From Sulfurovum sp. (GTDB lineage Bacteria; Campylobacterota; Campylobacteria; Campylobacterales; Sulfurovaceae): DNA of 57,160 nucleotides. Below the pieces are notes generated by a model. That model worked only from the letters and a program-made list of their open reading frames with translations. It made no database searches and had not been told where the DNA came from. Position numbers and translations under genes: made by a program. The stretch spans positions 1-57,160 of the forward strand of contig JALSUP010000159.1 in assembly GCA_027071315.1 (NCBI GenBank). The letters are read 5' to 3'. Shown one piece after another: positions 9,030 through 17,305 of the stretch (within the stretch, counting starts at the first letter, position 1; every line of letters starts with the position of its first letter).

Positions 9030-10043
9030 ATGAAAAAAGTAGCGATCAACGGACTCGGAAGGATCGGGAAAATGGTGCTTTGGCATTATGTGACCCAAAA
9101 ACCCAAAAATATTGAGATCTGTATGGCCAATGGCGGAAGCGGAACACCGGATGACCTGGCCTATATGCTCAAATACGATTCTGTACACGGGCACTTCCCT
9201 GTAGAAGTCACGGCAGGAGAAGATCATCTTCAAGTCGGTGATCAGAGGATCGAGATCGTCTCGGAGCGGGATCCGGCAAAACTGCCATGGGCTGAAAACG
9301 GTATAGACATTGTTCTTGAATCTACCGGACATTTCACCAAGAGAGAAGATGCCGCCAAACACCTTCAGGCAGGGGCAAAAAAAGTGCTCATCTCTGCACC
9401 CAGCAAAGATGCGGACTTTACCGTCGTGCTTGGTGTCAATCAGGACAAATACAATGCCCGGACACAGGATGTGATCTCCAATGCCAGCTGTACGACCAAT
9501 TCACTGGCACCGGTCATGAAAGTACTCGAAGACAACTTCGGTGTAGCGTCAGCCCACATTACCACTACCCATGCCATGACTTCAAGCCAGGTGACCATTG
9601 ACAAAAAACTTCCGGGAAAACACAGAAGAGGACGTGCTGCATCAGAAAACATTATTCCGACCACGACAGGTGCTGCCATCGCTACAGTTAAAGTACTGCC
9701 CAGTCTGGAAGGCAAGATGGATGCCATGGCACTGCGTGTTCCGGTACCTGACGGTGCCATCACGGAGATCGTTGCGAACCTTGAAAAAGATGTCACTGTC
9801 GAAAGTATCAATCAAGCCTTTGAAAATGCCATGAATGGTGAACTGAAAGATATTTTGCAACTCAGTTATGAAGAGCTTACCTCAAGAGATATTCTGGGGA
9901 ATGCACATTCTACTATTGTTGACGGACTTTCCACACAGGTGATCGGCAAACGTTTTGTCAAAATACTCACCTGGTATGACAATGAATTCGGATATGCCGG
10001 AAGGCTCTTGGAACTTGCAGACTTAGTCGCTTCCAAACAATAA
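9030..10043 (+). CDS. gapA: Glyceraldehyde-3-phosphate dehydrogenase, type I
   Basis: 337 residues; AAAGGAAACAGAAT precedes the ATG. The N-terminal Rossmann motif is NGLGRIGK and the catalytic cysteine is Cys154 in SNASCTTNSLAPV. The substrate-binding segment RVPVPDGAITEIV and the C-terminal WYDNEFGYAGR are typical. It interconverts glyceraldehyde 3-phosphate and 1,3-bisphosphoglycerate using NAD(P). Between aldolase and dihydrolipoyl dehydrogenase in one operon. Phosphoglycerate kinase and triose-phosphate isomerase are not in the window. Confidence 0.95.
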   Translation: MKKVAINGLGRIGKMVLWHYVTQKPKNIEICMANGGSGTPDDLAYMLKYDSVHGHFPVEVTAGEDHLQVGDQRIEIVSERDPAKLPWAENGIDIVLESTGHFTKREDAAKHLQAGAKKVLISAPSKDADFTVVLGVNQDKYNARTQDVISNASCTTNSLAPVMKVLEDNFGVASAHITTTHAMTSSQVTIDKKLPGKHRRGRAASENIIPTTTGAAIATVKVLPSLEGKMDAMALRVPVPDGAITEIVANLEKDVTVESINQAFENAMNGELKDILQLSYEELTSRDILGNAHSTIVDGLSTQVIGKRFVKILTWYDNEFGYAGRLLELADLVASKQ

Positions 10044-10060
10044 ACCATCAGGAGAAAAGC

Positions 10061-11449
10061 ATGAACACATATGATCTGGTCGTAATAGGCGCAGGACCGG
10101 GCGGTACTCCCGCAGCCATGGCAGCAGCACAGTTCGGTAAAAAGGTACTGCTCGTAGACAAACGCGGAGAACCCGGAGGTGAATGTCTTTTTGAAGGGTG
10201 TATCCCTTCAAAGGTCCTTGAAAATGCAGCCACACGGTACAAAATGCTCAAAGAAGCATCACGATTTCATATTGACCTGAAGGGAACTGAGCAGATACAC
10301 TGGGAAGCCGTTCTTAACGATAAAAAAGAGATCGTACAGAAACGTGCGGCCGGTGCTATGATGCAAATAGAGAAAATGCCGACGCTGCAAATGAAAAGCG
10401 GTACGGCAACCTTTCTGGATGCACATACCTTGGACGTGGACGGAGAGAAGATCACTTTTGACCATGCCATTATCGCTACGGGTGCTTCTGCCCATGTGCC
10501 TCCCTTTAAAGGGGAAGGTGTTTCTCATGCCTGGACCAATGCAGATGTTTTCAAAGAAGAGAAGATCCCAAAAGAGATCACCTTTATCGGGGCGGGAGCC
10601 ATCTCCTGTGAGCTGGTACAAATGTTCAACGCTTTGGGAACACGCTGCCGCATACTGGAACGGGGTGAGCGCATATTAAGACATGTCGATGAAGCACTTG
10701 CTTTGAAACTACAGCAGAAAATGAGAGATGACGGCATAGAAGTCGTCGTCAATGCCGAGATCAATACGATCCAGGGAGAGCATGGGAACTTTACCGTCAC
10801 CTACCAACGGGGACAGGAGTATGTCACACGGGAGACACCGCATGTACTGATAGCCACAGGACGCGCTGCCAATGTAGAAGGACTGGGTCTTGAAAACACA
10901 GAGATCGTCTATGACCGCAAAGGTATTCAGACTGACGATACCATGCAGACAGCAGAAGCGAATATCTATGCCGTGGGTGACTGTGCCACCGGACCGAAAT
11001 TTGCACACTGGGCTTCTTATCAGGCAGGGATCGCCATTCACAACATTTTTGCACCGCATAAGCATAAAGTGGAACCTGACAAGCTCAGCTGGGTCCTCTT
11101 CAGCTCTCCTCAGATCGCTTCTGTAGGATTAAGTGAAGAAGATGCTCAGAAAAGAGGTCTGGATGTCACGGTCGAACGTTATGATTTTGCCATGGATGCC
11201 CGTGCACAGATAGACAAAGAGACGCTGGGTGAATTGAAATTTGTTATTGACAATGCCACTTCTGTCATTGTGGGAATTCAAATACTTTCGGAAGATGCCT
11301 CCTCTTTAAGTGGAGAAGCCTCACTCATCGTTGCCAACAAGATGAAAGCGATGGATGTCATGAAAGCCATTCATCCGCATCCGACATTGACAGAAAGTTT
11401 CGGAAAACTCTCCCAGAGTATCTTTATGAAAATGATGATGAGACATTAG
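10061..11449 (+). CDS. lpdA: Dihydrolipoyl dehydrogenase (E3)
   Basis: 462 residues; CAGGAGAAAAGC precedes the ATG. FAD-binding motif VVIGAGPGGTPAA, redox-active cysteines Cys42 and Cys47 in CLFEGCIPSK, a second GxGxxxxE-like nucleotide site in FIGAGAISCELV, FAD contact in NIYAVGDCATGP and the C-terminal catalytic His-Glu pair in IHPHPTLTESFG. E3 re-oxidises dihydrolipoamide on E2 lipoyl domains and passes electrons to NAD+. The pyruvate dehydrogenase E1/E2 genes about 5 kb downstream have no E3 of their own, so this is their likely partner although it is carried in the gluconeogenic operon. Other disulfide oxidoreductases share the fold. Confidence 0.88.
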   Translation: MNTYDLVVIGAGPGGTPAAMAAAQFGKKVLLVDKRGEPGGECLFEGCIPSKVLENAATRYKMLKEASRFHIDLKGTEQIHWEAVLNDKKEIVQKRAAGAMMQIEKMPTLQMKSGTATFLDAHTLDVDGEKITFDHAIIATGASAHVPPFKGEGVSHAWTNADVFKEEKIPKEITFIGAGAISCELVQMFNALGTRCRILERGERILRHVDEALALKLQQKMRDDGIEVVVNAEINTIQGEHGNFTVTYQRGQEYVTRETPHVLIATGRAANVEGLGLENTEIVYDRKGIQTDDTMQTAEANIYAVGDCATGPKFAHWASYQAGIAIHNIFAPHKHKVEPDKLSWVLFSSPQIASVGLSEEDAQKRGLDVTVERYDFAMDARAQIDKETLGELKFVIDNATSVIVGIQILSEDASSLSGEASLIVANKMKAMDVMKAIHPHPTLTESFGKLSQSIFMKMMMRH

Positions 11450-11451
11450 TG

Positions 11452-12147
11452 ATGCAGGGAGCAAAACTGATCCTTCTGCGTCACGGAGAGAGTCTTTACA
11501 ACAAAGAAAATCTTTTTACAGGCTGGACCGATGTCGATCTTAGCGAGAAAGGAAAAGAGGAAGCAAAGCGTGCCGGTGAAATACTGCTGAAACATGCACT
11601 TTACCCTGACATCTGTTTTACCTCCTGGCTTCAGCGCTCCATTCACACTGCGCAAATGGTGCTTTCTGTCTTGCAGTGGGAGCAGATAGATGCCATGAGA
11701 AGCTGGAAACTGAACGAACGACATTACGGTGCCTGGCAGAAACAGAATAAAGACAGGGTCAAAGCAGAGATAGGTGAAAAAAGATTTATGGCTGTACGAC
11801 GCGGGTACGATACCCCTCCGCCGCCTTTAAGTGAAGATGATCTTCTCCTGCTACAGCAAGATCCCAAATACCATAAGCTTGATCCGCATCTGCTTCCACA
11901 CAGTGAATCACTCAAACAGACAGCCAAGCGCACCCTCTCCTACTTCTATGAAGTGATCGTTCCCCGGCTTGATGCAGGAGAAACCGTACTGGTCTCAGCC
12001 CATGGCAACTCACTGCGTGCCCTTCTGATGGAGATAGAACATTTGTCTTCAGAAGAGATATCGCATGTGAACATTCCCACAGGCCAACCGATTCTCTATA
12101 GTTTCGATGAAACACTCAGAATGGTAAAAAAAGCATATTTAGAGTAG
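11452..12147 (+). CDS. gpmA: 2,3-bisphosphoglycerate-dependent phosphoglycerate mutase
   Basis: About 231 residues. I use the ATG at 11452, two bases after the lpdA stop; an overlapping GTG at 11449 is the alternative, and neither has a strong ribosome-binding site. The phosphohistidine is in LLRHGES (His11), with the family segments LFTGWTDVDLSEKG and LNERHYGAWQ, and the second catalytic histidine in VSAHGNSLRALL. It interconverts 3- and 2-phosphoglycerate, linking GAPDH to the enolase encoded at 14163-15440. Confidence 0.92.
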   Translation: MQGAKLILLRHGESLYNKENLFTGWTDVDLSEKGKEEAKRAGEILLKHALYPDICFTSWLQRSIHTAQMVLSVLQWEQIDAMRSWKLNERHYGAWQKQNKDRVKAEIGEKRFMAVRRGYDTPPPPLSEDDLLLLQQDPKYHKLDPHLLPHSESLKQTAKRTLSYFYEVIVPRLDAGETVLVSAHGNSLRALLMEIEHLSSEEISHVNIPTGQPILYSFDETLRMVKKAYLE

Positions 12148-12178
12148 AATAAATATATAACATACAAAAGGAAAAAAC

Positions 12179-13576
12179 ATGGCAACAGTAGTTTCATATG
12201 GTGCAGCAGAAGTGGTAACAGGTTCCTGTCACCTTTTTACGATAGAAGGCGGTCCGAGTATACTCATTGACTGCGGGATGTTCCAGGGAAGAGAAGAGAA
12301 GAGAAATTACGGCCCTTTTGATTTTAACCCTAAAGAGGTTGATTATCTGCTGGTGACCCATGCACACCTTGACCATGTAGGACGTATACCCAAACTCGTC
12401 AAAGAGGGATACAGCGGTCCTGTTTACGCCACCTCTGCCACCAAAGACCTGGCAGAAGTCATACTGCTTGACAGTGCGCAGATCATGAAAGAAGATTTCC
12501 TGACCCAGTACAAAAAAGCACAGAGACAGGGAAAAGAAGACGATGTGACCACAGTACTCTACGAAGAGGCGGATGTCATCGCAGCACTGGAGATGGAGTG
12601 GCGTGCACCCGAGTATGATCTGGCCTTTGAACTGGAAGAAGGCATTGAGGTCATCTACCACAATGCCGGTCATATTCTGGGTTCGGCTTTCATTGAGATA
12701 AACTACACTGAGAATGGTGTCAGACAGACCATTGTCTTCTCCGGAGACATCGGGAACAATAACAACATGGTACTGCCCGATCTTGAAAAGTGTACCCATG
12801 CCAACTACCTCTACGTGGAGTCCACCTATGGAGACAGAGAACATCAGAGTGCCGAGCTCAGTACTACAGAGTTCAAGCGGATCATCATTGAGACCCTGCA
12901 CAACTGGGGAAATGTCATCATTCCCTCTTTTGCCGTGGAGAGAACACAGGAACTGCTCTGTATCTTAAAAGGTATGCATGACAGAAAAGAGCTGCCGGAG
13001 TGCCACATTTTCCTTGACAGTCCTATGGCGACGCGGGCAACCGAAGTCTACAGGAATTACTCGGAGCAGCTAAGTGAAAATTGCCAAAACATTAAAAAAC
13101 GTGACGGTTCGGTCTTTGATTTTGATGAACTCATCTACACCCTCGATGTGGACGGTTCCAAGAAGATCAACGATGTAAAAAGCCGTGCCATCATCATTGC
13201 GGGTAGCGGTATGTGTAACGGCGGAAGGGTGCTTCACCACTTGAAGAACCGTTTATGGAACAAGAAAAATGCCGTGATCTTTGTGGGCTACCAGGTTGTG
13301 GGTACGATGGGAAGAGCGATCATTGACGGAGCAAGTATGGTCAAGATCTACCATGAAGAGATCGTTGTCAAAGCAAGTATCCATACCATTAACGGTTTCT
13401 CGGCACATGCTGACCAGAGTGCCATCATCAAATGGGTTGAGCAGATGGATGATCTTAAAACCATTTATCTGATACATGGAGAAGAGGACAAACAGGTGAT
13501 TCTGCGTAGTGCTATGGAGAATATTTTAGAGAAAAAGGTGCATATTGTCGAGCCTGAAGAGGTGATCTATCTCTAG
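12179..13576 (+). CDS. Beta-CASP metallo-beta-lactamase-fold protein, copy 1
   Basis: 465 residues; AAAGGAAAAAC precedes the ATG. N-terminal metallo-beta-lactamase motif THAHLDHVG, metal-ligand segments GHILGSAF and FSGDIG, a beta-CASP insert (FLDSPMATRAT, AGSGMCNGGRVLHHL) and the C-terminal RMBL motif NGFSAHADQ. Such proteins are RNA-processing nucleases or related phosphodiesterases. A closely similar paralogue lies at 30772-32175 and a decayed fragment at 24616-24702. Last gene of the gluconeogenic operon; it converges on DedA with one base between the stop codons. Substrate unknown. Confidence 0.88.
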   Translation: MATVVSYGAAEVVTGSCHLFTIEGGPSILIDCGMFQGREEKRNYGPFDFNPKEVDYLLVTHAHLDHVGRIPKLVKEGYSGPVYATSATKDLAEVILLDSAQIMKEDFLTQYKKAQRQGKEDDVTTVLYEEADVIAALEMEWRAPEYDLAFELEEGIEVIYHNAGHILGSAFIEINYTENGVRQTIVFSGDIGNNNNMVLPDLEKCTHANYLYVESTYGDREHQSAELSTTEFKRIIIETLHNWGNVIIPSFAVERTQELLCILKGMHDRKELPECHIFLDSPMATRATEVYRNYSEQLSENCQNIKKRDGSVFDFDELIYTLDVDGSKKINDVKSRAIIIAGSGMCNGGRVLHHLKNRLWNKKNAVIFVGYQVVGTMGRAIIDGASMVKIYHEEIVVKASIHTINGFSAHADQSAIIKWVEQMDDLKTIYLIHGEEDKQVILRSAMENILEKKVHIVEPEEVIYL

Positions 13577-13577
13577 A

Positions 13578-14144
13578 TCATGTCTCTTCTTGCTGCAAAA
13601 TGAAAAATAACAGGAAGATTAATAGGAAAAAAAGAACAGCCAGTATGTTTTTTTGTATCAAAAGTATCAAATTTACAGCATTCTGTCCAAAGTAATACCC
13701 CACAGAGACAAACGTCACTGACCATAAAACGATCCCGATGAAATCATAGATGAGAAATTTTACAAAACTGTAACCTGACATTCCAATGGTCAACAGTACC
13801 GGGATGTGCGTACCGTAAATAAAACGCTCGAACACAATGAGAAGTGCTCCCCATTTCCCGAGCCAACGCATCACAGTTCTCTCTTTTTTGGGATGTTTTT
13901 CAAACCAGTGCTGTGTCCTTTTAGCAAAGATCCTTCCTACTAAAAAAAGAAGCAGGTCACCAATAAATGCTCCAGCGATCGCAACAAGAATGATATTTTC
14001 ATACTGAAACACTCTCTGTTCCGAGGCCAGCCAGCCACTCAATATGAGCCCCACTTCCCCCTCCATGATACTCCAGAGAAAAAGTGCCGTATAGCCGTAG
14101 GTCAAAAGGAGCTTGACAGGAAAAAGTAAAAGTGAACTGAGCAT
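13578..14144 (-). CDS. DedA family membrane protein
   Basis: 188 residues with about five hydrophobic segments. The early acidic residue in SIMEGEVGLILSGWLA, a re-entrant glycine-rich segment (GAFIGDLLLFLVGR) and the FERFIYGTHIPVLLTIGMSG segment match the DedA/SNARE-associated fold, where paired acidic and arginine residues are important. DedA proteins are proposed or shown phospholipid or undecaprenyl-phosphate flippases dependent on proton motive force. TAAGG precedes the ATG. It lies just downstream of enolase on the same strand (18-base gap), so is probably co-transcribed. Confidence 0.85.
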   Translation of the reverse strand: MLSSLLLFPVKLLLTYGYTALFLWSIMEGEVGLILSGWLASEQRVFQYENIILVAIAGAFIGDLLLFLVGRIFAKRTQHWFEKHPKKERTVMRWLGKWGALLIVFERFIYGTHIPVLLTIGMSGYSFVKFLIYDFIGIVLWSVTFVSVGYYFGQNAVNLILLIQKNILAVLFFLLIFLLFFILQQEET

Positions 14145-14162
14145 ATTGAACCTTAGTCTTTT

Positions 14163-15440
14163 TTATTGCCAGTAATACAGTGCATCATCTCCCAGCATGG
14201 CTTCTATTTCGAGCAGTCGGTTGTATTTGGCAAGGCGTTCACCGCGTGAAGCGGAACCACTTTTCAAATGTCCGGTATCCATGGCCACGGCAAAGTCTGC
14301 CAAAAAGGTATCGGTCGTCTCTCCCGAACGGTGAGAGAGGAATGCACGCCAGTTGTGGTCACGACACAGACGGACAGCATCAACAGTTTCAGTCACCGTA
14401 CCGATCTGGTTGAGTTTAATGAGTGAGGCATTGGCTGTATGCTCTTTAATACCGCGTGAAATGAATTTGGTGTTAGTTACAAAGATATCATCACCCACTA
14501 CTTCGATCTTGTCACCCAGTGCTTTGGTAAAGTCGGCAAACCCTGACCAGTCCTCTTCAGCCAAAGGGTCTTCCCAGAGAATAAGCGGATATTTGTCTAC
14601 CCACACTTTTGCCATTTCTATGAGTTCTACACTGTCCATTTTACCGGCACCCGACCATTTAAGATCATACCGGCTCTTTTTGTCTGTTGAAAAAGAGGTC
14701 GCAGCACTGTCAATGGCGATGGAGATATCTTCACCCGGTCTGTAACCGCTTTTTTCAATGGCTTCAACGATGAGTTCCATCGCCTCTTCATTGCTTTTGA
14801 GGTCAGGGGCAAAACCGCCCTCATCTCCTACGGAGGTCGCATACCCTTTTGCATGGAGAATACCTTTGAGGGTATGAAAGGTTTCTGCCACATAGCGAAG
14901 CCCCTCACTGAAAGTGGGTGCACCGTGCGGTACAGCCATGAACTCCTGAAAGTCCACAGAGTTGTCCGTATGCTCACCGCCATTGAGTATGTTCATACAG
15001 GGTACAGGCAGACGTCTGACATCTTCTCCTCCAAGATAACGGAAGAGTTCCGCCCCCTCACTCTGTGCAGCTGCCTTTGCCACAGCCATAGAGACACCGA
15101 GTATTGCATTGGCTCCCAAGTGACTTTTATTGTCAGTACCGTCCAGGGCTATAAGCAGTCGGTCTATCTTTGACTGTTCTCTGGCATCATGTCCCAGCAG
15201 TGCCGGTGCGATGATCTGCTCTACATTGTAAATAGCTTTTTTGACACCTTTGCCTCCATAGCGCTGCATATCACCGTCTCTTAATTCAACGGCTTCATAC
15301 TCTCCTGTACTGGCACCCGAAGGTACAGAAGCACTGACACGCGTGCCGTCATTCAGTGAAACAAAAACACGTACAGTGGGGTTGCCACGCGAATCCAGGA
15401 TCTCCAGGGCGTGAATGGATGAAATATAACTTTTGTTCAT
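14163..15440 (-). CDS. eno: Enolase
   Basis: 425 residues. Clear family landmarks: ALEILDSRGNPTVRV, SGASTGEYEAVELRDGD, the lid and metal sites in SVGDEGGFAPDL and LWEDPLAEEDW, and the catalytic lysine region SLIKLNQIGTVTET with SHRSGETTDTFLADFAVA. It interconverts 2-phosphoglycerate and PEP. AAGGAGAGTCCC precedes the ATG. It is transcribed towards the gluconeogenic operon and completes with it the lower pathway from PEP to fructose bisphosphate, apart from pgk and tpi. Confidence 0.97.
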   Translation of the reverse strand: MNKSYISSIHALEILDSRGNPTVRVFVSLNDGTRVSASVPSGASTGEYEAVELRDGDMQRYGGKGVKKAIYNVEQIIAPALLGHDAREQSKIDRLLIALDGTDNKSHLGANAILGVSMAVAKAAAQSEGAELFRYLGGEDVRRLPVPCMNILNGGEHTDNSVDFQEFMAVPHGAPTFSEGLRYVAETFHTLKGILHAKGYATSVGDEGGFAPDLKSNEEAMELIVEAIEKSGYRPGEDISIAIDSAATSFSTDKKSRYDLKWSGAGKMDSVELIEMAKVWVDKYPLILWEDPLAEEDWSGFADFTKALGDKIEVVGDDIFVTNTKFISRGIKEHTANASLIKLNQIGTVTETVDAVRLCRDHNWRAFLSHRSGETTDTFLADFAVAMDTGHLKSGSASRGERLAKYNRLLEIEAMLGDDALYYWQ

Positions 15441-15460
15441 GGGACTCTCCTTACTTTCTT

Positions 15461-15466
15461 ATTATA
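15461..15466 (-). promoter_or_regulatory. -10 element of the enolase promoter
   Basis: On the minus strand the hexamer is TATAAT, preceded by TGC (extended -10, TGCTATAAT). It lies about 20 bases upstream of the eno ATG with AAGGAG between. No clear -35 is visible. Confidence 0.6.
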
Positions 15467-15538
15467 GCACTTACAGGAAAACGGACTCTTAACCGTGCTT
15501 TAGGGAATCTCCAATGCCATTAAGTTAAGGTAATAATA

Positions 15539-15913
15539 TATTACCCCGCCAATTAAATACCCAAACTTTTGAAAGTACGAGAGGAGGTAAGGTGTGAGTA
15601 AAAAAAGCTGTAGGACTAACTGGTTAATTCAAAGATTTTTTTGCTTGCAGATTGCCTTCTCTCGCTCTTCCCAAAGGGTGCAGTGCTTTCGCCCATACTC
15701 TGCGTTAGATTTTTTCAACTTAGCTACGTTAATTCAAAGATTTTTTTGCTTGCAGATTGCCTTCTCTCGCTCTTCCCAAAGGGTGCAGTGCTTTCGCCCA
15801 TACTCTGCGTTAGATTTTTTCAACTTAGCTACGGCTAGGTTTTCAAAAACCTGCCTTGATTATGAACGAAATCACAGCATCAAAAATTTGGGTATTTAGT
15901 TGGTGGGGTAATA
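15539..15913 (+). repeat. Structured intergenic element, copy 1 (375 bp including a 105-bp duplication)
   Basis: Bounded by 33-nt imperfect inverted repeats at 15539-15571 and 15881-15913 (30 of 33 positions pair). The left arm begins TATTACCCCGCCAATT and ends CTTTTG. Inside, 15571-15608 pairs imperfectly with 15634-15670, and CTTAGC/GCTAGG around TACG forms a 6-bp hairpin. A homologous copy lies in reverse orientation at 42497-42768. Conserved core between copies: GGGTGCAG, CATACTCTGCGTTAGAT and CTGCCTTGATTATGAACG. Without the 105-bp duplication it is 270 bp, against 272 bp for copy 2. No coding capacity that looks real. A mobile or structured non-coding element is inferred. Confidence 0.75.
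15624..15833 (+). repeat. Perfect 105-bp tandem duplication within element copy 1
   Basis: 15624-15728 and 15729-15833 are identical over 105 bases, starting TTAATTCAAAG and ending TTAGCTACG. The unit contains the right arm of the inner stem and most of the conserved core. Copy 2 of the element carries this segment once, so the duplication is derived and, being perfect, recent or kept identical by recombination. Confidence 0.9.
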
Positions 15914-15923
15914 GCTTGGGGAT

Positions 15924-15957
15924 GCGACTTCAGTCGCATATCAGCGACTGAAGTCGC
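15924..15957. repeat. REP-like palindromic hairpin
   Basis: GCGACTTCAGTCGC (15924-15937) and GCGACTGAAGTCGC (15944-15957) are perfect reverse complements separated by six bases, giving a 14-bp stem; each arm can also fold on itself. It abuts the structured element. A weaker outer inverted repeat, CAATGCCATTAAGTTA at 15512-15527 against 15973-15988 (14 of 16 pair), encloses both, so the enolase to E2 spacer is a nest of palindromes. Nothing in it looks like a gene. Confidence 0.8.
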
Positions 15958-15994
15958 TGCTCCAAAGTTGCGTAGCTTAATGACATTGTAGGGA

Positions 15995-16011
15995 ACCTCT
16001 AATAATAGGTG
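15995..16011. repeat. 17-nt intergenic motif, also at 24195-24211
   Basis: ACCTCTAATAATAGGTG occurs identically at 15995-16011 and 24195-24211, each time beside the end of a gene and preceded by GGG and one or two bases. ACCT and AGGT can pair around CTAATAAT. It behaves like a short dispersed repeat or weak terminator hairpin. Confidence 0.6.
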
Positions 16012-16051
16012 ATACCCACATATATGCCCGAAGCCGGCACTATGTCGTAAT

Positions 16052-17305
16052 TTATTTTGATCCCTTGAAGAAAAGCGGATCTAATGCCAGTGTTTTGAGA
16101 GTTTGCATAAAGGCTGCACCCTGCCACCCGTTCACAATGCGGTGGTCAAGCGTCAGTGTCACTGCTATCTTTCCCTCTGCCTCTGCCCCTATTGCAGCAC
16201 TGCCGCAGTCATTGGCATTGATCATGGCATCAAAACGTGTGATGCCTGTCATACCGAGATTACTGATACCAAAAGTGGAACCGCGCATTGCTTCAGAAGG
16301 AACCCGCTCCTCTTTCACTGCGGCTTTAAAATCCTCCATTGTTTTGGTCAGCTTCTCCATATCCATGGCATTGCAGTTCTTGAACACAGGCATATAAAGT
16401 GCTTTTTCATTTGCCATTGCAAGAGAGACAGAAGCATTCGGCCAAAGCTGCAAGCCCTTTGTTCCCAGGGTGCTGCGAAAGGTTTCATGCTGCATCATGG
16501 CTTCGGCAAAGAGTTTGATAAGCCAGAGTGTGATGGTCGTCTTCTCTGTACTGTGTGCCAGGAGCAAACGACTGTCCAAGGTGTCGTAAATATGATAGAC
16601 CGGTTTTTGGGCAGCAGCAGTTACATTTAAAATGATATTCTTCTGCATGCTGTTCAACTTTTCAGGCAAAGGGATATTATATTTTTTAATATAATTCTCT
16701 ACATCCGCTTCAGTCTGTTTCTTTCCTGTTTCAAAATAATCCGTATCCAGGTTATAGTCTGTCAGAAGCCTTAATGCCTTTTCTGTGAAGTAGCGGCTAT
16801 CATAATAGTTTTTAATATCAACCGAGTGTGCCGGCTTTTGGAGTTTTCCTTCAGCCTGGAGTTTCTCTATGTCTATGCCATATTTTCCTGCCAGGGCTCT
16901 TGCTTTTGGGGAAGCGGAACCTGTGATTTGAACTTCTCTTTGTTCAGCAGGCTCAGCTACAACATTCTTTTTTTTCTCTGGCGCTTTCACCATTTTCTCT
17001 TCTTTTTTCTCTGGCACTGTTTCTTTAAGCGAGGCGACCTCAGACCTGGCTTTAACTTCAGGAACAGTATCTACAGCAATACGTGCGATCACAGTACCGA
17101 CGGGGGCGATCTCACCCTCGCTCACTGTCAAAGCTTCCACTTTTCCCGCCTTAAAACTCTGCAGCTCCATAATGGCTTTGTCACTCTCCACTTCGGCAAT
17201 GACATCCCCCTGCTTCACTGAATCTCCCACTTTTACTTTCCAGGAGACCAGTGTTCCCTCCTCCATCGAATCAGAGAGTTGAGGCATGACTATTTCATAC
17301 GCCAT
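16052..17305 (-). CDS. Pyruvate dehydrogenase-type E2 acyltransferase, atypical active site
   Basis: 417 residues from ATG 17305; an in-frame GTG at 17314 is the alternative. Residues about 1-78 form a lipoyl domain with the acceptor lysine in VESDKA. A charged linker follows, then a peripheral-subunit-binding domain (SPKARALAGKYGIDIEKL, about 130-165) and a second segment resembling one (KALRLLTDYNLDTDYF...DVENYI). The C-terminal acyltransferase domain ends in DHRIVNGWQGA, where the usual HRxxDG aspartate is Asn392 (His388 is kept). It overlaps the E1-beta stop by 11 bases. It may be catalytically altered or structural; a canonical E2 is encoded at 19486-20709. Confidence 0.85.
   Translation of the reverse strand: MAYEIVMPQLSDSMEEGTLVSWKVKVGDSVKQGDVIAEVESDKAIMELQSFKAGKVEALTVSEGEIAPVGTVIARIAVDTVPEVKARSEVASLKETVPEKKEEKMVKAPEKKKNVVAEPAEQREVQITGSASPKARALAGKYGIDIEKLQAEGKLQKPAHSVDIKNYYDSRYFTEKALRLLTDYNLDTDYFETGKKQTEADVENYIKKYNIPLPEKLNSMQKNIILNVTAAAQKPVYHIYDTLDSRLLLAHSTEKTTITLWLIKLFAEAMMQHETFRSTLGTKGLQLWPNASVSLAMANEKALYMPVFKNCNAMDMEKLTKTMEDFKAAVKEERVPSEAMRGSTFGISNLGMTGITRFDAMINANDCGSAAIGAEAEGKIAVTLTLDHRIVNGWQGAAFMQTLKTLALDPLFFKGSK

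Noticed and set aside
15624-15833. CRISPR array
   Set aside because: Only two adjacent 105-bp units with no unique spacers and no cas genes.
15594-15899. Open frame of about 100 codons across the 105-bp repeats
   Set aside because: It consists largely of the duplicated non-coding unit, and the homologous element at 42497-42768 does not keep the frame.
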